From: Polaribacter sargassicola
Lineage (GTDB): Bacteria; Bacteroidota; Bacteroidia; Flavobacteriales; Flavobacteriaceae
Assembly: GCF_021991835.1 (NCBI RefSeq)
Contig: NZ_JAHDAU010000005.1
Coordinates: 186,001 to 250,000, forward strand
Length of the DNA stretch: 64,000 nucleotides
Direction: 5' to 3'
The notes beneath the pieces were generated by a model. It had not been told where the DNA came from and did not search any database. It worked only from the letters and a program-made list of their open reading frames with translations. Below are positions 1 through 9,038 of this stretch, one piece after another (positions within the stretch are counted from its first letter, which is position 1; each line of letters starts with the position of its first letter). The translations under genes were made by a program, and so were the position numbers.

Positions 1-1239
1 TTTTGCTCCAGAACCAACTCTAATAGCTTCTGGCCAATTTTCTTCTGTTTCATCTGGTGCTAATAAAACTCTATAGTTTCCGTTAGGGCTAATAAAATTT
101 TCTATAGCAACTACTTTTGCACCGTATGTACCATAAGAAACATTAGGCCAACCAGAAAAAACAATTGCAGGCCAACCATCAAACTGTACACGTACTTTTT
201 CGTTTAAGTGTAAAAGCGGTAAATCTATAGGTCTTACAAAAGTTTCTACAGCTAAATCGTATTTAGAAGGCATTATACCAACTAAATCTTCACCTTCTTT
301 AAATGTAACCCCTATACCACCTTTAATAGCTTTATTTATGTATCCGTTTTGTGGTGCAGTAACATATAAAAGACTGTTTCTTACTTTGTAATTACTGTTG
401 CTGTTTTCTAATTTAGAAACTTGTGCTTTTGCCTCAAAACCACTAGATTCTGCAGTAAACTTATCGCTTTGTGCTTTAGAAATTTTATCTGTATAACTTG
501 TTTCTACTCTAGAAATTTCTACTTTGGCATTAATAACTTCGTTTTTAGAAGCTAGTAATTTATTTTCTTGAGATATTAATTTAGCTTGAGTTTCTTGAAG
601 TTTTAATCGTTTTTCTTCAACATCTTTTACGGCTTTTAAACCTTCTTTTTGTAACGTTTCTGTTCTTAAATATTGTCTTTCTGCTATTTTAATATTGGTT
701 TTAGCAGCTTCAAAATCTATACTATCACTTTTAACTTTTAATTTGGCTTGTAATAGTTTGTTTTGTGTTTGTTCTAATTTTAAAACACGTTCTTGTTTTA
801 AAGCAACAATTTGTCTGTTTAAAGCATCTACTTTAAATTTATATGCATCTACAGACGAAGATTTTGCATTTATTTGTTGGTTGGTTCTTTCTATTAATTG
901 ATTATCAAAATAATCACTTTTAACTTCAGAGATTCTAAGAATTGTATCTCCTTTTTTAACATAATCTCCTTCTTTTATAAACCATTCTTCTATTCTACCT
1001 GGTATTTGAGATTGAATAGTTTGTGGTCTTTGTTCTAAAGTTAAAGTAGTAACCACACCATTACCAGATATATTTTGTGTCCATGGTAAAAAGAGTATAA
1101 TTAAGATTAATACAGAAAATACTATTAAAAACTTATTAAAAGCTTTATAATATTTTTTTGAGAATATTTTTTTGCCAGATTTAAATTGTTTTAAATCTAC
1201 CTTTTTGTTTAATTGATGATTGTTAGAAATATTTAACAT
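1..1239 (-). CDS. HlyD-family periplasmic adaptor protein (partial, 3' end outside window)
   Basis: This is the membrane-fusion (adaptor) subunit of an exporter; it would bridge the inner-membrane ABC protein encoded just upstream to an outer-membrane TolC-like channel. Reading leftwards from the ATG at 1239 gives an open frame of 413 codons that is still open at base 1. A single membrane segment lies near residues 36-52, followed by a biotinyl-lipoyl-like strand (ISGNGVVTTLTLEQRPQTIQ), a long Glu/Lys/Gln-rich coiled coil at about residues 110-290, and the return barrel part (LLYVTAPQNGYINKAIKGG). Only 6 bases separate it from the stop of the ABC gene, so the two are surely one operon. The C-terminus cannot be judged. 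Family assignment is firm; the cargo is unknown. Confidence 0.9.
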   Translation of the reverse strand, partial: MLNISNNHQLNKKVDLKQFKSGKKIFSKKYYKAFNKFLIVFSVLILIILFLPWTQNISGNGVVTTLTLEQRPQTIQSQIPGRIEEWFIKEGDYVKKGDTILRISEVKSDYFDNQLIERTNQQINAKSSSVDAYKFKVDALNRQIVALKQERVLKLEQTQNKLLQAKLKVKSDSIDFEAAKTNIKIAERQYLRTETLQKEGLKAVKDVEEKRLKLQETQAKLISQENKLLASKNEVINAKVEISRVETSYTDKISKAQSDKFTAESSGFEAKAQVSKLENSNSNYKVRNSLLYVTAPQNGYINKAIKGGIGVTFKEGEDLVGIMPSKYDLAVETFVRPIDLPLLHLNEKVRVQFDGWPAIVFSGWPNVSYGTYGAKVVAIENFISPNGNYRVLLAPDETEENWPEAIRVGSGAK

Positions 1240-1245
1240 CGTTTA

Positions 1246-2916
1246 TTAATTTATAGATTTAATTTGTCCTTTTTCTAATGTTATTATTTGGCTACACTCG
1301 GTTCTCCAACTTTTTTTACTACTTACAACAATTAATGCCCAAGGCCTTGCAGCATCTGTTAAATAACCAATTATTCTTACAGTTTCATCTAAATTAAATT
1401 GATCTAACGGATCTTCTAAAATCATTATTTTAGGTTGTTTAATAATGGCTCTTGCTAAAATTAATTTTTTAGAAATTGTATAAGAAACCTGTTTTCCTTC
1501 TGGATATAAAATTGTATCTAAACCACGAGATTGTTCTTTTAAAAACTGTGTTAAACCAACAGTATCTAACGCTTCATATATAAGATCATCACTTACATTT
1601 TTATTTCCAAAAATTAAATTATCTCTTATACTTCCTTCAAAAGGAGTTTCATCAGAAAAAGATAAACCTAATTGAGATCTGTAATGATTTAAATGTAAGC
1701 TTTCTAAAGATAAATTATTAACATAAATATGTCCTCCAATTGGTTCTATAACACCAGATATTAATCTAATTAAACTAGATTTACCAGCACCACTTTCTCC
1801 CATTACTAAAATTCTACTTTTAGAGTTTAATGTTAATGAAACATTTTTTATAATGTGTTTTTCTCTATTTTCTACTCCGTAAGAAACATCATCTAATTCT
1901 ACAGTAATACCATCTTTAAATATAGGTCTGTTACCTTCTTGAGATTCTAGTTCTTTATCTACAACTTGACCAATTTTTTCTATTGATGTTAAAACATCAT
2001 AAAAAGACTCTAAACCAATAATTAATTTTTCTACCGAAGAAATAACTAAAAGGATAATAATTTCTGCAGCAACAAATTGCCCGATATTCATTTCTTGGCT
2101 TAAAACCAAAGCACCTCCAATAAATAATAAGCTGGCAGTTACAATAACTTTAAAACCAATCATTTGCATAAATTGTAAAACCAATACCTTAAAGTGACTT
2201 TCTCTAGCTTTTAAATATTTTTCTACCAAAATATCATTTTTTTGAATGGCTAAATTTGTATTACCAGACAATTTAAAACTAACTACAGTTCTAGCAACTT
2301 CTTGTATCCAATGGGCAACTTTATATTTAATTTTAGATTCATCTAAACTTGTTTGTAAACCTCTTTTTGCAGTGTATTTAAACACAATAAAAATTAATAA
2401 CAATAAAAGTATACCAAAAAGGATGAAAAATGAATGATAAAAAGAAAGCAAGATTAAAGCAAAAATAATCTGTAATAATGCTGTTGGAATATCTATTAAA
2501 ATTTTTGATAAACCTTTTTGAATAGTTAAGGTATCAAAAAAACGATTGGCTAATTCTGGTGGATAAGAATTGCGTAATTCTGACATTTTTATTTTTGGAA
2601 AACGATAACTTAATTCAAAAGAAGCTCTTGTAAAAATTCTTTGTTGTATGGTTTCTATAATTCTTAATTGCATAAGTTGTAAAGCTCCAGAAAAAATAAC
2701 TCCAGCTGTTACAACACTTACTAAAATAACCCAAGAGGTTGATATTTCTGCTCCTTGAATTAGGTTAATGATTGCTTGTATACCTAATGGTAATGATAGA
2801 GCAACAAGCCCATCAAAAATAGCATAGTAAAAAATTTGAAAAATATCTTTTTTTTCTAATTTTAGTAATCCTAAAAAACGTTGCCAAGGAGTTAGTTGAT
2901 TTTTGTTGGTTTCCAT
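1246..2916 (-). CDS. ABC transporter, fused permease and ATPase, with degenerate ATPase motifs
   Basis: A half-transporter of the type I exporter shape: about six membrane segments in residues 25-300 and an ATPase domain in residues 340-556. Walker A is intact (GESGAGKSS, about residue 377). The rest of the catalytic set is not: the signature LSGGQ reads SYTISKK near residue 479, Walker B with its catalytic glutamate reads ILEDP (E and D swapped relative to LDE) near 499, and the H-loop histidine is replaced in VVSSKK near 530. If it forms a homodimer both ATP sites would be altered. There is no C39 peptidase domain. It follows the TetR-type gene by 3 bases and precedes the HlyD gene by 6, a tight three-gene unit. 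ATP binding looks possible; strong hydrolysis is doubtful. Confidence 0.88.
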   Translation of the reverse strand: METNKNQLTPWQRFLGLLKLEKKDIFQIFYYAIFDGLVALSLPLGIQAIINLIQGAEISTSWVILVSVVTAGVIFSGALQLMQLRIIETIQQRIFTRASFELSYRFPKIKMSELRNSYPPELANRFFDTLTIQKGLSKILIDIPTALLQIIFALILLSFYHSFFILFGILLLLLIFIVFKYTAKRGLQTSLDESKIKYKVAHWIQEVARTVVSFKLSGNTNLAIQKNDILVEKYLKARESHFKVLVLQFMQMIGFKVIVTASLLFIGGALVLSQEMNIGQFVAAEIIILLVISSVEKLIIGLESFYDVLTSIEKIGQVVDKELESQEGNRPIFKDGITVELDDVSYGVENREKHIIKNVSLTLNSKSRILVMGESGAGKSSLIRLISGVIEPIGGHIYVNNLSLESLHLNHYRSQLGLSFSDETPFEGSIRDNLIFGNKNVSDDLIYEALDTVGLTQFLKEQSRGLDTILYPEGKQVSYTISKKLILARAIIKQPKIMILEDPLDQFNLDETVRIIGYLTDAARPWALIVVSSKKSWRTECSQIITLEKGQIKSIN

Positions 2917-2919
2917 ATT

Positions 2920-3612
2920 TTATTTTAAAGCAGATTTAACTAAGTGGATAAAAAATTTAGTGGTTGTTTTACCTTTTTGACAATTTGTAATTGATGGAAA
3001 ATATTCTTTTAAAAAATGTTGATGTAAACCACCTTCTAAAACGGTGTTTGCTAAACTTAAACTGTATTTAAAATCTGGTTTTACAGCAAGTATCATTTGT
3101 TGTAACCTAGTAACTAGTCTTTTAAAAACCTCAAAATAAATTTCTTTTTTTTCTTGATTTAATTCTTTGGTAAAGAAAGATTTATGGTCTTCTGTAACAA
3201 TAATTTTATATAATAAATTTTCATTAATATGAGAAAAGTTATTATCTACTTTTACCGTTCTTGTTACTACAGTGATTGCTTTTTCTAATTTTTCTAAATT
3301 ATCAGAAATACTAAAGGTTTCTAAAACTAATTGATACTCTAACCAAGCCCAATACCAAGAAGTTAGGTATAACAGCAATTTGTGTTTACTTTCAAAATAT
3401 CTGTAAATAGAACTTTCATTAGAACCTATTCTATTACCTAATTTTTTAAAGTTAAAGTTTTCAAATCCTTTTTCATGTATCATTAAAATACTATTCTGAA
3501 CAATTTTTTTACCAAGTTCTGATGTTTCTGGATCTTTAATCCAAATACTATCGGGAACGGAAATTTTTAATACTGATAATAATCCTTGCATGTAAGAAAA
3601 CTTTTTACGCAA
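2920..3612 (-). CDS. TetR/AcrR-type transcriptional regulator
   Basis: A 230-residue regulator with the TetR helix-turn-helix at about residues 30-80 (KIVQNSILMIHEKGFENFNF, then IGSNESSIYRYFESKHKLL). The rest is an all-helical ligand domain with no recognisable specificity. The first methionine is used here; Met8 (MQGLLSV) is a possible alternative. It is the first gene of a tight operon with the ABC exporter and the HlyD adaptor, so by inference it controls its own exporter in response to a small molecule. No clear palindromic operator was found in the 128 bases upstream. Similar regulator-ABC-HlyD units recur in Flavobacteriia, but the transported substrate cannot be read from sequence. Confidence 0.82.
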   Translation of the reverse strand: MRKKFSYMQGLLSVLKISVPDSIWIKDPETSELGKKIVQNSILMIHEKGFENFNFKKLGNRIGSNESSIYRYFESKHKLLLYLTSWYWAWLEYQLVLETFSISDNLEKLEKAITVVTRTVKVDNNFSHINENLLYKIIVTEDHKSFFTKELNQEKKEIYFEVFKRLVTRLQQMILAVKPDFKYSLSLANTVLEGGLHQHFLKEYFPSITNCQKGKTTTKFFIHLVKSALK

Positions 3613-3682
3613 ATGTAATAGTAATACTATTAATTGTTGATGTAAGTTGGTTATTTAATGAAAAATTAACATTTTATTAAAT

Positions 3683-3711
3683 AAAAAAACCTTCTGATAA
3701 AACAGAAGGCT
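3683..3711 (-). terminator. Rho-independent terminator after the propeller lipoprotein gene
   Basis: Stem CCTTCTG / CAGAAGG with a 6-base loop, followed on the minus strand by a run of seven T. It lies just past the stop codon at 3741 and upstream of the TetR gene. Confidence 0.85.
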
Positions 3712-3740
3712 AACGTTAATTTTTAGTAAATCAATAAATT

Positions 3741-4769
3741 TTACTCTTTATGTAAATAAACTGCAGAAGCAGATGCTAAATCAACATTATAAACAGGTGT
3801 TATGTTTCCACCAGAATTTATATTATTAAAAGCTAAAATTCTACCTCCATTATTGCCAGCTTCTGCAATAAAAACAGTTTCAGTTTCATTATCATAAGCA
3901 ACATCTACAGGATTACCAAGTAAAGTATTGTTTCCAGAAACTCTTGTTTGATCGCTTGCAGCTAATGTTGCACCGTTAGATGTACTATTAAATTTAGATG
4001 TAAAATTTTTAATTATATGAAAACCTCCATCATCTTGTCCGTTTGTAGCATCTCCAATATCTGTTAAAACCATAATATCAGACATTGCATCATAAGTTAA
4101 ACCATGTGTTCTAACAATACCTTCTATAGCTATTTTTTTAGAACTACTAACTGTTGTATTGCTGGTATTACTTAAAAAATTAGTGTAAACAGCTAATTCA
4201 TTAGTAGTATCTGCAATTGCATATAAATCATTTCCTTTAAAAACAATTCCCCAAAGTTTAATGTCTGTAGTAATTACATTTCTTAAGGTAAAAGAATCAT
4301 CTGTTTTAGTATAAATAAAAAGACGACCATCACTTGTAGCCGTATTACCGTCTACATCAGTATTATCAGCTACAACATAAAAATTTCCGTTTACGGCTAA
4401 TTCTCTTGGGCTGCTCATATCTAAAGAACCTGTTATTCCTGCAACCACATTTAATGAGATAGAATTTTCTGATACATCAATATCTGTATACCCTTCTAAA
4501 CCAAATGTAGTTCTAGATGCTTGTACAACTAAATCTTCAGATTCATCATAATAAATACCGTCTGCTTGCAAAGTATTTGTAGTTAGAGTAGAGCTAGTAA
4601 CATCATTTATATTAGATACATTGTAGATATTTACATTACCATTAGAGTTGTTAGAAGTAAATAAAACCTTGGTTTCTGTTTCTAAAATGATATCATTTTC
4701 AGAATCATTACAAGAAGTAAAAGACATTGCTGTTGCACACACAAGTGCCATAATTTTAATAGTTTTCAT
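3741..4769 (-). CDS. Lipoprotein with probable beta-propeller fold
   Basis: A 342-residue exported protein. I place the start at 4769 rather than at the in-frame ATG ten codons upstream, because that gives a clean lipoprotein signal: MKTIKIMALVCATAMSFTSC, with cysteine 20 as the lipid-attachment residue and an acidic NDSEND stretch after it. The mature part is rich in short repeated beta-strand units (LFTSNNSNGNVNIYNVS, RLFIYTKTDDSFTLRNV, GNPVDVAYDNETETVFIAEA), as in NHL- or YncE-like propellers. No catalytic motif is visible. It has its own terminator, and neighbouring genes suggest no pathway. It could be a cell-surface binding protein; function unknown. Confidence 0.75.
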   Translation of the reverse strand: MKTIKIMALVCATAMSFTSCNDSENDIILETETKVLFTSNNSNGNVNIYNVSNINDVTSSTLTTNTLQADGIYYDESEDLVVQASRTTFGLEGYTDIDVSENSISLNVVAGITGSLDMSSPRELAVNGNFYVVADNTDVDGNTATSDGRLFIYTKTDDSFTLRNVITTDIKLWGIVFKGNDLYAIADTTNELAVYTNFLSNTSNTTVSSSKKIAIEGIVRTHGLTYDAMSDIMVLTDIGDATNGQDDGGFHIIKNFTSKFNSTSNGATLAASDQTRVSGNNTLLGNPVDVAYDNETETVFIAEAGNNGGRILAFNNINSGGNITPVYNVDLASASAVYLHKE

Positions 4770-4892
4770 AATATTATATTTTAGTTTTCTAGAGTACATA
4801 CGAAGTCTTTGCTACTATGGTTTTAATAAATTTTAACTTTAACAAGTTTTAACATTTAACTTTTTTAAATAAAATAATTCCTTAATAAATAG

Positions 4893-4900
4893 TATCTTTG
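4893..4900 (+). promoter_or_regulatory. -7 box TATCTTTG upstream of the cold-shock-domain gene
   Basis: Matches the Bacteroidota TAnnTTTG -7 consensus. The start codon is at 5019, so a transcript starting here would carry a leader of roughly 110 bases, much longer than the 10-25 bases seen at most other promoters in the window. No good -33 TTTG is visible. Confidence 0.5.
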
Positions 4901-5018
4901 CAAAGCAAAGACAGAATACACTCCGCTCATTACACAAGTTAACTTTAGTTTGATTTTGAATTTCCAGTTAGGTATTTTATCTTTTTAGAAATAATAATTA
5001 AAACCTTTTTATATATTA

Positions 5019-5471
5019 ATGGCAAAATCGCAACAAACATTTAGTAAAAGTGAAAAAGAGAAAAAACGTTTAAAAAAGCGTCAGGACAAGCAAAAGAAGA
5101 TGGAAGCTAGAAAAGCTGCTAAAGAAGAAAATGGTTCTGCAGGTATTCAGTTTGCATATGTAGATCATAATGGTAATTTAACAGATACTCCACCAGATCC
5201 AGATTTAAAAGTAGAGTATGAGTTAGATGATATTCAAATTTCTGTAACTAAAAAAGAAGATTTACCAGAAGAAGATCCTGTAAGAAAAGGGAAAGTTTCT
5301 TTCTTTGACACTTCTAAAGGATTTGGATTTATTATAGATACAGAAAATAACGAAAAGTATTTTACACACGTAAGTGGTTTAATTGATCAAATATCAGAAA
5401 ATGATAAAGTTTCTTTTGAATTAGAAAAAGGAATGCGTGGTATGAATGCTGTAAAAGTTAAGAAAATTTAA
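5019..5471 (+). CDS. Cold-shock-domain protein with basic N-terminal extension
   Basis: A 150-residue single-stranded nucleic-acid-binding protein. The cold-shock domain occupies the last 60 residues (GKVSFFDTSKGFGFI with the RNP1-like KGFGFI; YFTHVSGL in the RNP2 position). Canonical CspA proteins are about 70 residues; here some 45 very Lys/Arg/Glu-rich residues (SEKEKKRLKKRQDKQKKMEA) and an acidic linker precede the domain, a layout common in Bacteroidota. It stands alone between its own promoter and a strong terminator. RNA chaperone activity is inferred from the family. Confidence 0.88.
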   Translation: MAKSQQTFSKSEKEKKRLKKRQDKQKKMEARKAAKEENGSAGIQFAYVDHNGNLTDTPPDPDLKVEYELDDIQISVTKKEDLPEEDPVRKGKVSFFDTSKGFGFIIDTENNEKYFTHVSGLIDQISENDKVSFELEKGMRGMNAVKVKKI

Positions 5472-5493
5472 TTTTTTTATATAAATTTAAATG

Positions 5494-5527
5494 AATAGCC
5501 TTTTTTTATAAAAAGGCTATTTTTTTT
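5494..5527 (+). terminator. Rho-independent terminator after the cold-shock-domain gene
   Basis: Perfect stem AATAGCCTTTTT / AAAAAGGCTATT followed by eight T, 22 bases after the stop codon. Confidence 0.9.
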
Positions 5528-5556
5528 GCCTTATTTTTAGATATTTTAAGAATCTA

Positions 5557-6372
5557 ATGGAAAATAAAATAAATACTTACAATAAAATATCAGACTATAA
5601 AGACATAAAAATAGAAGAATTTGATGTTAATAAAAGGTATACAAAACCACATAAACATAATAAATATTTAGAAATTGTATATTTTGTAGAAGGTAATGGC
5701 TTTCATCATCTAGATTTTAAAAGTTATACAATAAAACCATCTACAGTATTTTTTGTTAAAAAAGATGAAGTACATCATTGGGAAATTAATACAAAGCCAA
5801 AAGGTTATGTAATTATAATAAAAGATACTTTTTTAGAGAAAACGTTAGATAAATTTATTAATACACAACTTTTAAAATTGCAGCATAAATCTAAAATTAA
5901 TTTATCTGCAAAAGATTTTTCTATTAATGCTTTTTTTGAGGCTTTAGTTTGGGAGAAAAATCAGCCATACGTTAATCAAGAAGTTATAGAAGGTGGTTTA
6001 AAAGCTTTATTATCTAAATTGGTAGAATATGCAGCTGTAGAAAATGTAGAAAGTACAGATCTTGTTATTAACTTTAAAGAAATGTTATCTCATACTTTAA
6101 AAAATAATGTAAATTTTTATGCAGAAAGTTTACACACCACTCCACAAAATTTAAATACAGTTTGTAGAAAAGAGTGTAACAAATCTGCTTCTGATGTAAT
6201 TTCTGATCATATTATTAAAGAAGTAAAACGACTTTTATTATACACAAATAAAACAATTAGCAATATTGCATATCAATTAAATTTTAAAGATACCTCTCAC
6301 TTTACAAAATATTTTAAACGTCATACAGGTAAAACTCCAACAGAATTTAAAATGGAGAATAAAATGGTTTAG
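5557..6372 (+). CDS. AraC-family transcriptional regulator
   Basis: A 271-residue activator-type regulator. The N-terminal part is cupin-like (YTKPHKHNKYLEIVYFVEGN, then FFVKKDEVHHWEI), as in ligand-sensing AraC proteins. The C-terminal 100 residues carry the two helix-turn-helix units (ISNIAYQLNFKDTSHFTKYF, then KRHTGKTPTEFK). It ends 73 bases before an outer-membrane receptor gene on the same strand, so the likely target is that gene. The spacer between them holds a receptor promoter and a pair of near-identical 12-base direct repeats, listed separately. The ligand is unknown. Confidence 0.88.
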   Translation: MENKINTYNKISDYKDIKIEEFDVNKRYTKPHKHNKYLEIVYFVEGNGFHHLDFKSYTIKPSTVFFVKKDEVHHWEINTKPKGYVIIIKDTFLEKTLDKFINTQLLKLQHKSKINLSAKDFSINAFFEALVWEKNQPYVNQEVIEGGLKALLSKLVEYAAVENVESTDLVINFKEMLSHTLKNNVNFYAESLHTTPQNLNTVCRKECNKSASDVISDHIIKEVKRLLLYTNKTISNIAYQLNFKDTSHFTKYFKRHTGKTPTEFKMENKMV

Positions 6373-6377
6373 ACCAT

Positions 6378-6416
6378 AAAGTTTTCAAATAAACCATTTA
6401 ATAAAAAGTTTACAAA
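6378..6416 (+). repeat. Direct repeat pair AAAGTTTTCAAA / AAAGTTTACAAA before the receptor promoter
   Basis: Two 12-base copies at 6378-6389 and 6405-6416, differing at one base and 27 bases apart start to start. The second ends one base before the -7 box. AraC-family proteins usually bind direct repeats, so these are candidate regulator sites; that role is inference. Confidence 0.45.
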
Positions 6417-6417
6417 G

Positions 6418-6425
6418 TACATTTG
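6418..6425 (+). promoter_or_regulatory. -7 box TACATTTG upstream of the outer-membrane receptor gene
   Basis: Matches TAnnTTTG, 20 bases before the receptor ATG at 6446. No convincing -33 TTTG is present, as expected for a promoter needing an activator. Confidence 0.6.
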
Positions 6426-6445
6426 TTGACAACTAAAATTAACTT

Positions 6446-8965
6446 ATGAATCATTTATTAAAAATAACTTTAATACTAATTACTATTTTTACATCTGGTT
6501 TAATATCAGCTCAATTAACCGGAAAAGTAATTGAAACCGATGAAAATTATCCTTTAGAATATGCAACTGTAGTTTTATATTCTGCAAATAACAAAACTTT
6601 AATAACTGGTGTAGTTACAGATAATAATGGTATGTTTTCTATTAAAAATACAAAACCTGGTAATTATTATATAGAAGCTTCTTTTATTGGTTATCAAACT
6701 AAAACAATCCCAAATATTATCATTACTAAAAAAGGAGAGCAAAAAGATTTAGGAGTAATAAAATTAGTTTTAGGTTCTAATAATCAGTTAAATGAAGTTG
6801 TTGTTAAAGCCGAAAAGCAAACGGTTTTACACAAAATAGATAGACAGGTTTTTGATACAAAAAAATATCAAAATACTGTTGGTGGTAATGCTGTAGATGT
6901 TGTTAAAAACCTTCCTTCGGTTACTATAGATGGTTTGGGAGAAATTAGTGTTAGAGGTAGTAAAGGTTTTACAGTTTTAGTAAACGGTAAGCCAACGCAA
7001 GGTGATGCAAGCACTATTTTAGCACAATTGCCAGCAAATGCTTTAGAAAGTATAGAATTAATTACGGCTCCTTCTGCTAAATACGACCCTGAAGGAAAAG
7101 GTGGAATTTTAAATATTATCACTAAAAAAGGAGTAATAAATGGTGTTTTTACTCAAATTAATGTTCGTGGTGGTTTTCCTTCTATAGAAGATTATGATAC
7201 AAAAGTAGCTGCAAAAAGATACGGAATTGATGCAACTATGAATAAAAGAACAGATAAATGGAACTTTTCTGTAGGAGCAAGTTATCAAAGAAATGATAAA
7301 ACAGGTAGAAGAGAAGGAGACATGTTTATTGTAAATGAAGCTGAAAATAAAACAACTTTTTTACCTTCGGATGGAGAACGTAGTTTTGATGAAATTACCT
7401 ATAATGGTCGTTTTAATGTTGATTACACACCTAATAAATCTGATTCTTATTCTTTAGGTTTATTTGCAGGTAAACGTACTAAAGAGCGTTTGGCAGATAT
7501 TGTATATTATGATAATCATTCAATATCACCAATTGGAGGAACTGAAAGAGATTATACATTTGCTTATTACAATCATAATCTAAGAATTAGAAAAGGAGAT
7601 TTTGCTTTAGGTAGTTTTGATTATTCTCATGAATTTAATAACGAATCTAAAATTTCAACATCAATTTTATATGAATATACTTTTTTAGGAGGACCAACAG
7701 AAAATGACAATTTAGGTCATCCGGATAATACGATTGTTTATCAAAAAGAATATAATACCAATGATAATCCTTTATACGGAACTCGTTTTAATTTAGATTA
7801 TAAATTTAAACCTTTGTCTTTAGGTACTTTAGAAACTGGTTATCAGTTTAGAAATTTAGACCATACAGGTAAATTTGTTTACGAAAGAGATGGTATTTTA
7901 GTACCAGAATTTTCTAGTGATGTAAGCTTAAAGAGAAACATCCATTCTGGATATTTACAAATTACAGGGGTTAAAAGTAAATGGGATTATGCAGCAGGAA
8001 TGCGTTTAGAATCTATGGATAGAGAATATAAAGAAGCTTTACAAAGTGAAGATTCAGAAAATATTTATAATTACGATTTTCTAAAAATTTTCCCATCAGC
8101 ATCACTTCAATATAAAATTAATGATAAAACAAACATTAAAACAGCTTATAGTAAAAGAGTAGAAAGAACGACTACTTTTAAAATGAATAGTTTTGCAGAA
8201 AGAGAACATTCTGAAGTTTTTGAGCAAGGAGATAATACTTTATTACCAGAGTTTATAGATTTAGTAGAGTTAGGTGTAACAAAAAAACTTAAAAAAGGTA
8301 ATTCTGTTTACGCAACTGCTTATTTTAGACATGTAGATAATGTAATTAATCGTGTAAATACATTGGCTTATCAAGAAAATGGAGTTGTTTTAGATAGTAT
8401 AATTAATAGAGTTTACTCTAATGTTGGTAAAAGTAATTCTATAGGTGTAGAAGTTGGAGCAACTTTAAAACCAACAAAAAATTGGACTAATTTTTTAGGA
8501 GTAAATGTGTATAATTATGCTATTGATGGTGTTTTAAATTTTAAACATAGAGATGGTGTAGAAAGAAGTTATAACTTAGATTCTAAATCAACAATTTATT
8601 CTTTTAACTTAAATTCTACTTATAATTTTTGGCAAAATGCATCTTTACAATTCACGTTTAATTATTTATCGGATAGAAATACTGCAATGGGAGAAGATTC
8701 TCGTTTTTATTCGCCTAATTTAACTTTTAGAAAAGCATTTTTAGACAATAAATTAATAGCTACGTTACAATGGCAAAATATAGATATGGGATTGTTAAAA
8801 ACGAATGAACAACGCATAACTACTGCAAGAGAAAATCAATTTTATACAACAACCAATTATGTTTACGAGGTAGATATGGTAACTTTAAACCTATCGTACA
8901 CTTTTAATGCAGTAAAAAATAAATCGAAATTTATTGATAGCGAATTTGGTAAAAAAGAATTTTAA
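6446..8965 (+). CDS. TonB-dependent-receptor-like outer membrane protein (CarboxypepD_reg, plug, OMP_b-brl)
   Basis: An 839-residue outer-membrane beta-barrel protein. A signal peptide (LITIFTSGLISA) is followed by a carboxypeptidase-regulatory-like beta domain at about residues 23-105 (LTGKVIETDENYPLEYATVV, GYQTKTIPNI), a plug domain at about 115-230 (VRGSKGFTVLVNGKPTQGDA, then ELITAPSAKYDPEGKGGIL), and a long barrel ending near FNAVKNKSKF. The architecture matches the OMP_b-brl_3 subgroup, which often lacks a canonical TonB box; none is visible here. There is no SusD partner, so it is not a typical glycan-uptake pair. The AraC gene upstream and a dedicated promoter suggest induced expression. 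Substrate unknown. Confidence 0.88.
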   Translation: MNHLLKITLILITIFTSGLISAQLTGKVIETDENYPLEYATVVLYSANNKTLITGVVTDNNGMFSIKNTKPGNYYIEASFIGYQTKTIPNIIITKKGEQKDLGVIKLVLGSNNQLNEVVVKAEKQTVLHKIDRQVFDTKKYQNTVGGNAVDVVKNLPSVTIDGLGEISVRGSKGFTVLVNGKPTQGDASTILAQLPANALESIELITAPSAKYDPEGKGGILNIITKKGVINGVFTQINVRGGFPSIEDYDTKVAAKRYGIDATMNKRTDKWNFSVGASYQRNDKTGRREGDMFIVNEAENKTTFLPSDGERSFDEITYNGRFNVDYTPNKSDSYSLGLFAGKRTKERLADIVYYDNHSISPIGGTERDYTFAYYNHNLRIRKGDFALGSFDYSHEFNNESKISTSILYEYTFLGGPTENDNLGHPDNTIVYQKEYNTNDNPLYGTRFNLDYKFKPLSLGTLETGYQFRNLDHTGKFVYERDGILVPEFSSDVSLKRNIHSGYLQITGVKSKWDYAAGMRLESMDREYKEALQSEDSENIYNYDFLKIFPSASLQYKINDKTNIKTAYSKRVERTTTFKMNSFAEREHSEVFEQGDNTLLPEFIDLVELGVTKKLKKGNSVYATAYFRHVDNVINRVNTLAYQENGVVLDSIINRVYSNVGKSNSIGVEVGATLKPTKNWTNFLGVNVYNYAIDGVLNFKHRDGVERSYNLDSKSTIYSFNLNSTYNFWQNASLQFTFNYLSDRNTAMGEDSRFYSPNLTFRKAFLDNKLIATLQWQNIDMGLLKTNEQRITTARENQFYTTTNYVYEVDMVTLNLSYTFNAVKNKSKFIDSEFGKKEF

Positions 8966-8984
8966 GAAAACAATTATATAATAA

Positions 8985-9016
8985 AAAAACCTATCAGATT
9001 AATGATAGGTTTTTTA
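8985..9016. terminator. Bidirectional terminator between the receptor gene and aroB
   Basis: AAAAAACCTATCA and TGATAGGTTTTTT form a perfect stem with a 6-base loop between two convergent genes (stops at 8965 and 9039), with A/T runs on both sides. Confidence 0.85.
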
Positions 9017-9038
9017 TTTGTATCTATTTGTTAAAGTA

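Noticed and set aside
5019..5471. Cold-shock-domain gene as ribosomal protein S1-like or translation factor
   Set aside because: Only one OB-fold domain is present and the RNP motifs match the cold-shock domain.
6446..8965. Receptor gene as a SusC of a polysaccharide utilisation locus
   Set aside because: There is no SusD neighbour, the length is short for SusC and no glycoside hydrolase is adjacent; the alginate lyase is 43 kb away.
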